DNA of 39,610 bases. Source: Vicinamibacteria bacterium. GTDB taxonomy: Bacteria; Acidobacteriota; Vicinamibacteria; Vicinamibacterales; UBA8438. This document shows positions 34,110-39,610 of this stretch, in pieces (position 1 is the stretch's first letter; the number at the start of each line of letters is the position of its first letter). The notes under the pieces are model-generated. The model was given only the letters and a program-made list of their open reading frames with translations, had not been told where the DNA came from and did no database searches. The translations under genes were made by a program, and so were the position numbers. The stretch spans positions 1-39,610 of the forward strand of contig JAJEFC010000135.1 of the NCBI GenBank assembly GCA_022820675.1. Direction: 5' to 3'.

Positions 34110-34220
34110 TGGAGTCTGCGCGATAGAACGGCGTGGTCTCCTGCGGGGGCGAGTTGGGCGCCAGGCGGAGGCCGCAGCGCGATCTTGCGGTCGCGTTCGG
34201 CGACGGTTGGCGGGCCGGGA
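34110..34220 (+). repeat. Dispersed repeat, copy B
   Basis: TGGAGTCTGCGCGATAGAAC, then GTTGGGCGCCAGGCGGAGGC, CTTGCGGTCGCGTTCGGCG and ACGGTTGGCGGGCC. Closely parallel to copy A (period about 104); together they fill the mrdA-rodA gap. Confidence 0.8.
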
Positions 34221-34275
34221 GCGGCGGAGTCGGTGAGACCGGGACCGAGCGGTCCCGACCGACACCGGGCTGCAG

Positions 34276-35376
34276 ATGCTGGAGCAACGACTCTATCGCC
34301 ACATCGACTGGCTGCTGCTGGGAGCGCTGTTCCTCCTGTCGGCCATCGGCGTGGCGATGATCTACAGCACGACGTACGATCCCACGACGGGCGGCGCAGG
34401 CCCCCTGGTCTCGATCCAGTTGTGGGCGCTCGGCCTCGGCTTCGTGGCCCTGATCGTCACCCTCTCGGTCGACTACCGGTGGTTCGCCGACCTGTCGCCC
34501 CTCATCTTCGTGGGCCTGGTCGGCCTGGTCGCCTACGCCCTCCTGTTCGGGACGACCGGCGGCGGCGCCCGACGCTGGATCGATCTGGGGGTCTTCAACC
34601 TTCAGCCCTCGGAGTTCGCCCGCATGGTCGTGGCCCTGGGGCTGGCGACGCTGTTCACGCGCCTCCGGTGGAGGGGGCGCTCTCCCTTCGGCTGGGTGAT
34701 GGCGGTGCTCATCGTCGGGATCCCGTTCGTGCTGATCGCGCAGCAGCCCGATCTCGGCACCGCCGTGACCCTGTTGCCGGTCGCACTGGTCATCTTCGTC
34801 TTCGCCGGGCTCCCGCTGCGGTACGTGGGCCTGCTGATGGTGGTGGGCACCCTGAGTGCGCCGGCGGTGTGGGCCTACGGCCTGGCGGACTATCAGCGGG
34901 AGCGCATCCTGAGCTTCCTGGATCCCGAGAAGGACCCCCGCGGGGCGGGATACCAGCAGCTTCAGGCCAAGATCACGGCCGGATCGGGGGGGGCGACGGG
35001 CAAGGGGTTCCTGAGGGGGACCCAGAGCCAGTACAACTTCCTGCCGGTCGCGCACAACGATTTCGTTTTTTCGGTACTCGCGGAAGAACAAGGGTTTCTG
35101 GGCGTGGTGGTTGCGCTCGGCTTGTATCTGTTCGTCATCCTGCGCGGGATGGATGCGGCTCGACTGGCCAAGGACCGTCTGGGCATGTATCTCGTCGTCG
35201 GGATCATGGCCGGCTTCACGTTTCAGGTGATCTACAACATCGCCATGTCGGCCGGACTGGCGCCGGTGAAGGGGCTCACCCTGCCGCTGATGAGCTACGG
35301 CGGCTCGTCGGTGATCGCCACGCTGGCGGCTTTCGGGTTCGTGCTCAACGTGCGAATGCGAAGGTTCACGAACTGA
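34276..35376 (+). CDS. rodA: Peptidoglycan glycosyltransferase RodA (SEDS family)
   Basis: 366 residues with about ten membrane segments. SEDS hallmarks: GGARRWIDLGVFNLQPSEFA, IAQQPDLGTAVTLLPVALVI, DPEKDPRGAGYQQLQAKITA, GFLRGTQSQYNFLPVAHND with Asp262 (the catalytic Asp position of E. coli RodA) followed by FVFSVLAEEQGFLG, and the C-terminal GLTLPLMSYGGSSVIATLAA. It polymerises lipid II into glycan strands in complex with PBP2, encoded upstream. The ATG at 34276 starts MLEQRLYRHIDWLLL; no strong ribosome site is seen. Confidence 0.95.
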   Translation: MLEQRLYRHIDWLLLGALFLLSAIGVAMIYSTTYDPTTGGAGPLVSIQLWALGLGFVALIVTLSVDYRWFADLSPLIFVGLVGLVAYALLFGTTGGGARRWIDLGVFNLQPSEFARMVVALGLATLFTRLRWRGRSPFGWVMAVLIVGIPFVLIAQQPDLGTAVTLLPVALVIFVFAGLPLRYVGLLMVVGTLSAPAVWAYGLADYQRERILSFLDPEKDPRGAGYQQLQAKITAGSGGATGKGFLRGTQSQYNFLPVAHNDFVFSVLAEEQGFLGVVVALGLYLFVILRGMDAARLAKDRLGMYLVVGIMAGFTFQVIYNIAMSAGLAPVKGLTLPLMSYGGSSVIATLAAFGFVLNVRMRRFTN

Positions 35377-35426
35377 GCGCAGCTCTCCCACCGTATCGAG
35401 ACGTTCGGAAACCCGCCCTGGACGTG

Positions 35427-35445
35427 GCCGGGCGCGCTGCCCGGC
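35427..35445 (+). terminator. GC hairpin after rodA, no U-tract
   Basis: GCCGGGC-GCGCT-GCCCGGC, a perfect 7-bp stem 50 bases after the rodA stop. Without a U-run it is only a weak terminator candidate. Confidence 0.35.
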
Positions 35446-35512
35446 GCACGCGAATCCGGTAGACACGCCGGCCGGAAGGCGCCCGAAGGGGGCGGCCAGC
35501 CGGTTCGGCAGA

Positions 35513-35609
35513 TTCCGCGCCGTAGAACGGCGCCGCCTCCGGAGGACGCGCAGACTCCCTGGAGGGTTGGTTGGGCGCCCGGCGGAGCAGGCGACGATGG
35601 GCGGGCTGG
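35513..35609 (+). repeat. Dispersed repeat, copy D
   Basis: GCGCCGTAGAACGGCGCCG, then GGAGGGTTGGTTGGGCGCCC and GGCGGAGCAGGCGACGATGG. It lacks the middle part present in copies A-C. Confidence 0.7.
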
Positions 35610-35734
35610 CGCCGCCGAGGCGAAGCGCGCCGCCCGCCGCCGATTTCGCTCGTCGACGCCCGCGCGCCCGGTCGGGGGCGGGCATCCGGGCTCGGCGCCG
35701 GGCATCGCGGCGTCACCCATCTGGAGTGTTGGTG

Positions 35735-37309
35735 ATGAACAAGGAGATGATCATCTCCGCCAGCGGCCACGAGACGATGGCCGCCATTCTCGAGGACGAC
35801 GAGGTCGTCGAGATATCGGTCGAGCGCGAAAAGTCCCGCAGCGTCGCGGGGAACATCTACAAGGGCCGCGTCTCGAAGGTGCTGCCGGGCATGCAGGCCG
35901 CCTTCGTCGATCTCGGGGTCGAGCGCGACGGCTTCCTTTACGTATCCGACGTCATCGATCCCATGGCGTCCCTCGACGGCATCGACGCCGCCGACGCGGA
36001 GGGCGTCGCCGCCGAGCCGCCCGCGGCGCCCGACGGCCAGGGCAACGGCGGCCCCCGGGGGCGGGGCCGGGGGCGCGACCGCAACGCCGGCGACCAGCCG
36101 ATCGACAAGCTGCTGACCGCCGGTCAGGAGATCATCGTTCAGGTGGTCAAGGAGCCCCTGGGCACGAAGGGCGCGCGCATCACGTCGCACGTCACGATTC
36201 CCGGCCGGTTCCTGGTATTCATGCCGACGGTCGAGCACATCGGCGTGTCGCGCAAGATCGTGTCGCGCGAGCAGCGCGGCCGCCTGCGGCGCATCGTTCG
36301 CGACTTCCGCGCCGAGCACGAGATGCCGGGCGGCGTGATCATCCGGACCGCCGCCGCGGAGCGGCCCGAGGAGGACATCGTCAGCGACCTCACCTACTTT
36401 CACGAGCTGTGGTCGGACACCCTCAAGAAGAGCGAGTCCCGCCGGGCGCCCGCCGTCATCCACCGCGAGGAGAGCCTGGTCGCCAAGCTGCTGCGCGACC
36501 TGTTGACCGACGACTTCTCCGCGATTCGCATCGACCATCGCGGCGAGTACCGCAAGGCGGTGAAGCTGGTCCAGCGGATCATGCCGGACCTCGTGTCCCG
36601 GGTGCACCACTACGACAAGAGCTTCCCGATCTTCGAGGAGTACGGGGTGCAGTCGGAGATCGACAAGGCGCTCCGGAGCAAGGTCTGGCTGAAGTCCGGC
36701 GGCTATCTCGTCATCAACCAGACCGAGGCCCTGGTGGCCATCGACGTCAACACCGGGCGCTACGTCGGCAAGCGGACGGGGCGGCTCGAGGACACCATCG
36801 TCAAGACCAACCTCGAGGCGGCGAAGGAGATCGTCCGCCAGATCCGCCTCCGCGACCTCGGCGGCATCATCGTCCTCGACTTCATCGACATGGAGGAGCG
36901 GAAGAACCGCCAGAAGGTGTACCAGCTCTTCGAGCAGGAGATCCGCCGCGACCGGTCGCCGTCGAAGGCGGTGCAGGTGTCCGAGTTCGGGCTCATCATC
37001 ACCACCCGCAAGCGCGTCAAGCAGAGTCTCGAGCGGCAGTTGACGGAGCCGTGTCCTTACTGCTCCGGGAGCGCCGTGGTCAAGTCCACCTCGACCATCT
37101 GCTTCGAGATCCTCGCGGAGCTGCGGAAGGTCAGCGGCGATCTGAACGGCCACCGCATCCAGCTCCGGGTCAACCCGGACGTGGCGCGGGCGCTGAAGTC
37201 GGAGGAGCGCGGGGTACTGAAGGAGATCGAGCGCACCCTCGATCGCGAGGTCACGCTGCGCCCCGACGCGATCCTGCATCACGAGCAGTTCGACGTGACG
37301 GCCATGTAG
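35735..37309 (+). CDS. rng: Ribonuclease G / E-family endoribonuclease
   Basis: 524 residues from the ATG at 35735 (GGAG 8 bases upstream). N-terminal S1 RNA-binding domain (GNIYKGRVSKVLPGMQAAFV, DLGVERDGFLYVSDV) is interrupted at about residues 86-128 by an Ala/Pro- then Arg/Gly-rich insert (PRGRGRGRDRNAG) before the S1 end (LLTAGQEIIVQVVKEPLGTK). In the catalytic domain, Asp337 in VAIDVNTGRYVG and Asp382 in IIVLDFIDMEERKNR bind Mg; C440-P-Y-C443 is the Zn-link. The small C-terminal domain is present, and the long RNase E scaffold is absent. It cuts AU-rich single-stranded rRNA and mRNA. Its position after rodA copies the mre-rng order seen in many Gram-negative bacteria. Confidence 0.94.
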   Translation: MNKEMIISASGHETMAAILEDDEVVEISVEREKSRSVAGNIYKGRVSKVLPGMQAAFVDLGVERDGFLYVSDVIDPMASLDGIDAADAEGVAAEPPAAPDGQGNGGPRGRGRGRDRNAGDQPIDKLLTAGQEIIVQVVKEPLGTKGARITSHVTIPGRFLVFMPTVEHIGVSRKIVSREQRGRLRRIVRDFRAEHEMPGGVIIRTAAAERPEEDIVSDLTYFHELWSDTLKKSESRRAPAVIHREESLVAKLLRDLLTDDFSAIRIDHRGEYRKAVKLVQRIMPDLVSRVHHYDKSFPIFEEYGVQSEIDKALRSKVWLKSGGYLVINQTEALVAIDVNTGRYVGKRTGRLEDTIVKTNLEAAKEIVRQIRLRDLGGIIVLDFIDMEERKNRQKVYQLFEQEIRRDRSPSKAVQVSEFGLIITTRKRVKQSLERQLTEPCPYCSGSAVVKSTSTICFEILAELRKVSGDLNGHRIQLRVNPDVARALKSEERGVLKEIERTLDREVTLRPDAILHHEQFDVTAM

Positions 37310-37327
37310 TAGCCGACCCGCGGTCGA

Positions 37328-37510
37328 TCGTCGGCGCTCGGAGCCGGTTCCGTCCGGCCGCAGGCCCGCTTCGCGCGGCGGCGGCGACGATGGCGTCGCA
37401 CGCCGGCCCGCCGTCCTGCGTACCGCGTCGGGCGGGTACGGCGACGTGGACGACGTGACGGGCGATGCAGCGGGGCTGCGGCGGGTCGTCGGCGCTCGGA
37501 GCGCGGTTCC
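37328..37510. repeat. Direct repeat downstream of rng
   Basis: TCGTCGGCGCTCGGAGC occurs at 37328-37344 and 37486-37502, each followed by a GGTTCCG. The rest of the 253-base gap before the MGMT gene shows nothing I can support. Confidence 0.5.
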
Positions 37511-37562
37511 GCCCCCCGCCCCGCGCCGACGCCGTGTGGGCGACAGGGCGGGCCGCAGCGGG

Positions 37563-37901
37563 TCATCGGTCCCGGGGGCCGGGTTCGGTCCACCGTATCG
37601 CGTCGAACCGTCGGATCGTGCCGCGGCCCACGACGACCCCCTCGTTCTGAAGGAGCCGCCGCTTTCGCAGCGGATCGCTGTAGCCCCCGAGACGGCCGCC
37701 GGCCCCGACCACGCGATGGCAGGGGACGCTGGGCAGGCGGCAGGTCCGCATGATGGTGCCGACGGCGCGCCAGGCCCGGGGGCGCCCGGCGAGGGCCGCC
37801 ACGTCGCCGTAGGTGGCGACCCGGCCACGGGGGATACGTCGGACGACCGCGATCACGCGGGCGTGGAAGGAACGGTCGGGGGTTGCCTTGGAGGCGGTCA
37901 C
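37563..37901 (-). CDS. MGMT-family alkylguanine transferase (single domain)
   Basis: 112 residues from the GTG at 37901. It has the DNA-binding/active-site domain of O6-alkylguanine-DNA alkyltransferases: FHARVIAVVRRIPRGRVATY, GDVAALAGRPRAWRAVGTIM, and the active site PCHRV with Cys61, followed by VGAGGRLGGYSDPLRKRRLL. Cys61 is present, so it is not one of the alkyltransferase-like proteins that carry Trp there. It lacks the N-terminal RNase-H-like domain, and the usual NP before the active site is TC. The frame also opens upstream at a TTG (37952), but those 17 residues come from dispersed repeat F, so I prefer the GTG. It repairs alkylated DNA. Confidence 0.85.
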   Translation of the reverse strand: MTASKATPDRSFHARVIAVVRRIPRGRVATYGDVAALAGRPRAWRAVGTIMRTCRLPSVPCHRVVGAGGRLGGYSDPLRKRRLLQNEGVVVGRGTIRRFDAIRWTEPGPRDR

Positions 37902-37904
37902 CGA

Positions 37905-37971
37905 TCCTGGCCCGCCAATCGTCGCCTGCGGCTCCGGCTGGCGCTCGACCAATCCTGCCGGAGCAGGCGCC
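37905..37971 (-). repeat. Dispersed repeat, copy F
   Basis: Minus-strand text contains GGCGACGATTGGCGGGCCAG, the right end of the family, right in front of the MGMT start. A 5' extension of the gene would be encoded by it. Confidence 0.65.
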
Positions 37972-38016
37972 TCTCCGCGGCCCGGGCGCCCGGTCCGAGG
38001 CGGCGCCGGACGGAGG

Positions 38017-38520
38017 CTACTCCGTCGGGGTCGTCTTCCAGACGTCGTGGATCAGCCCGGTCTGGATGAGCTTGGTCGCGAAGACGATCTGCCCGGCATG
38101 GGTCGTGAAGTGGAGCACCTGGTTCAGGATGAGCTCGCCGAAGGTGAGGGTCTTGCCGTTCAGCTCCGTCGTCTCGGTGAGCCGCGCGGCGTCGAACGCG
38201 GCGAGCGCCCGGTCCGCCTCGGCCATCGCGAAGTCGAACCGGGCCAGCAGGTCCTCCTTCGGCAGCGGGCCCGGCTCCGCGAACTCGGCGTCGCGGTCGC
38301 GCCGATAGCCGTTCCCGCCCACCCCGTGGCCGATGTAGAGACGCGTCGAGCCGCACAGGTGCAGCACGAGGTTGCCGACAGCGTTCGACTCCTCGTTGGC
38401 GCGCCACCACAGTTGGCCCTCGTTCAGGGCCTCGATGCACGTCCGCACCTGGCCCGCCTGGTGGACCACGAGGCGCTTGCGGGCGGTGTCCAGCAGCAGC
38501 CGGTTTCCAGCGTCACTCAT
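38017..38520 (-). CDS. DinB-like four-helix protein
   Basis: 167 residues from the ATG at 38520 (GAGG about 8 bases upstream). Helical-bundle sequence with VGNLVLHLCGSTRLYIGHGV, RFDFAMAEADRALAAFDAAR and ILNQVLHFTTHAGQIVFATK. The spaced His residues (HLCG, HFTTHAGQ) match the three-His metal site of the DinB/DUF1572 superfamily. Members include thiol transferases and damage-inducible proteins, but this one cannot be assigned more precisely. The MGMT gene lies downstream on the same strand, 115 bases away, so a shared DNA-damage role is possible but unproved. Confidence 0.8.
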   Translation of the reverse strand: MSDAGNRLLLDTARKRLVVHQAGQVRTCIEALNEGQLWWRANEESNAVGNLVLHLCGSTRLYIGHGVGGNGYRRDRDAEFAEPGPLPKEDLLARFDFAMAEADRALAAFDAARLTETTELNGKTLTFGELILNQVLHFTTHAGQIVFATKLIQTGLIHDVWKTTPTE

Positions 38521-38694
38521 CGTCGAATCCTCGTTCCGGAAGTCGCCGCGCCCCGGCGAACGCACCAGAATCCTGCTTCCGCGAAGCCGCCGCCGCGACG
38601 GCAGGCTCGCCGCGAACGCCTCGTCGACGGCGGTGTCGTCCACCTGCTCGCGGCCCCGGATCCCGGTGCCCCGCGCCGCCGACGTCGGTCCCGC

Positions 38695-39147
38695 TCACCG
38701 ATACACCCTCGGGAAGTAGCAGACGCCGGCGACCCCGACATCGTACACGGCGCAGGCCGTCGCATACCAGGGCGGCATCGATTCCGACGGCAGGAGCCCC
38801 GCCCCGTGGAGCAGGCCGAGACCGGCGTGACCCGCGAAGGCCAGGGCGAGCAGGGTCAACGCCGTACCCGGCTCGCGGGTCACCGCGACGGAGGCGAGCA
38901 CGAGGAAGCCGACCGCGAGGGCGATGTCGAGTCCGCTGCCGGCGGTCGATTCCTGGGCCAGCGCGAATCCGACGTAGACCCCGGCGTCGAGCGTCAGCAT
39001 CATCGCCGCGAACTGGGCGAGACGGAGCTCGGCGACCAGGCGGGCGGGCGAGCTGGTGTCGGCCCGGACCGCCACGAGGGCCAGCCTGACGAGGATGATC
39101 GCGAGGGCGGCCCCGGCCACGAGCAAGGCGCGCGCGCTGTCGGTCAT
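38695..39147 (-). CDS. Small integral membrane protein
   Basis: 150 residues from the ATG at 39147. Four hydrophobic stretches: ALLVAGAALAIILVRLALVA, FAAMMLTLDAGVYVGFALA, DIALAVGFLVLASVAV and TALTLLALAFAGHAGLGLLH. The last part, SMPPWYATACAVYDVGVAGV, contains two Cys in the last 30 residues. I do not recognise a family. It has no clear ribosome site. Confidence 0.6.
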   Translation of the reverse strand: MTDSARALLVAGAALAIILVRLALVAVRADTSSPARLVAELRLAQFAAMMLTLDAGVYVGFALAQESTAGSGLDIALAVGFLVLASVAVTREPGTALTLLALAFAGHAGLGLLHGAGLLPSESMPPWYATACAVYDVGVAGVCYFPRVYR

Positions 39148-39290
39148 GGTGGTTGCACGGGTCTCGTGTTCCCGATGACGGGGTCGCCGGCGCCGGGCGG
39201 GCTGGCCGGAGCCTCCATCATGATACCCGCCCGATCGGCCCGGGCGACGGTCTCGGCGGCCCATGGTGGACTTCGCCTCGCACCGAAATC

Positions 39291-39610
39291 CGTGATTGGG
39301 CCGGCGGGCGGAAGGGCGCCCGGCGCGGCAGGGCGCGACGAGATTGGTTCCGGGCACGAGGCCTGCGCCGGTGGCTCCCGGTGACGGCGCAGAGCTTCCG
39401 GATCCGTGACTGGGCCGGCGGGCGGAAGGGCGCCCGGCGTGGCGGGGCGCGACGAGATTGGTTCCGGGCACGAGGCCTGCGCCGGTCGCTCCCGGTGACG
39501 ACGCAGGGCTTCCTGATCCGTGATTGGGCCGGCGGGCGGAAGGGCGCCCGGCGTGGCGGGGCGCGACTAGATTGGTTCCGGGCACGAGGCCGGCGCCGGT
39601 CGCTCCCGGT
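39291..39610. repeat. Tandem repeat, 114-bp period, running off the window edge
   Basis: Units start at 39291, 39405 and 39519 (the last is cut at 39610), each beginning CGTGATTGGGCCGGCGGGCG or its CGTGACTGGG variant. The copies differ at only a few positions. Because 114 is divisible by three, several frames on both strands stay open as 38-residue repeats, e.g. VPGTNLVAPRHAGRPSARRP on the minus strand, but there is no start, ribosome site or stop to support a protein. Confidence 0.9.

Larger units (their letters stand above)
35377..35734. other. Gap between rodA and rng
   Basis: 358 bases. It holds a strong hairpin (35427-35445), dispersed repeat copy D (35513-35609) and the rng leader. I see no gene. 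Confidence 0.6.

Noticed and set aside
34006-34220. Riboswitch or structured leader of rodA
   Set aside because: The same sequence appears at unrelated sites, in both orientations and with internal deletions, so a dispersed repeat explains it better.
35427-35445. Firm intrinsic terminator after rodA
   Set aside because: The stem is strong but no U-tract follows, so it is listed only as a weak candidate.
39291-39610. CRISPR or coding repeat protein at the right edge
   Set aside because: Units are similar along their full 114 bp, so there are no spacers. Open frames exist on both strands without a start, which is expected from a period divisible by three in GC-rich DNA.

Overview
The window is about 39.6 kb of very GC-rich bacterial chromosome (roughly 70% G+C by eye) with dense genes on both strands. 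Two secreted PQQ-propeller proteins, a glycosyltransferase of the MRITSITAG...MYCGSC type, a UMF1/Atg22-type transporter, HicAB and VapBC modules and an mreBCD-mrdA-rodA-rng cluster together suggest Acidobacteriota, perhaps the Vicinamibacteria. This is inferred from gene content only; no rRNA gene is present. TGA and TAG are the usual stops (about 11 genes end in TAG) and TAA is rare, so TAG is an ordinary stop here.

Left part (1-12 kb). A broken helical-repeat protein, a PQQ-like propeller protein, a GT4 glycosyltransferase and an N-acyl-homoserine-lactonase-like metallo-hydrolase lie on the plus strand. Next comes an accessory island rich in damaged genes: a fragment of a DUF3883 domain, an intact OLD-like ATPase/TOPRIM protein, the two ends of a DUF1156-type methyltransferase with its middle deleted, a vapBC module whose toxin lacks an in-frame start, a second decayed vapB tail, an orphan AbrB-type antitoxin, two minus-strand AAA-ATPase genes (AAA-ATPase-like/PD-(D/E)XK and DUF4143), and a hicAB module with a frameshifted toxin. 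Four genes in the first 12 kb carry single-site lesions (two in-frame TAG codons, two one-base indels), while the right half looks intact.

Middle part (12-25 kb). Metabolic and envelope genes: a secreted metallo-beta-lactamase-fold hydrolase, a class-C-beta-lactamase-like serine hydrolase, a periplasmic PQQ-dependent dehydrogenase, a small membrane coiled-coil protein, two SDR oxidoreductases, an exported cupin, a UMF1-type MFS transporter, a 4-carboxymuconolactone decarboxylase-like protein, an acyl-CoA dehydrogenase, a small membrane protein, a CDP-alcohol phosphatidyltransferase and tRNA-Leu(CAG).

Right part (25-39.6 kb). Envelope housekeeping: sppA, a ppiD-like foldase facing away, then mreB-mreC-mreD-mrdA-rodA (rod-shape peptidoglycan synthesis) and rng (RNase G). 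Between them lie copies of a dispersed non-coding repeat. An MGMT-family alkyltransferase, a DinB-like protein and a small membrane protein follow on the minus strand. The window ends inside a tandem array with a 114-bp period.

The most unusual non-gene structure is a dispersed ~100-bp repeat family (at least seven full or partial copies, both orientations) that sits against gene ends and supplies a stop codon or possible N-terminal codons. There are also perfect inverted repeats overlapping the start codons of three minus-strand genes, and a 61-bp tandem hairpin array.
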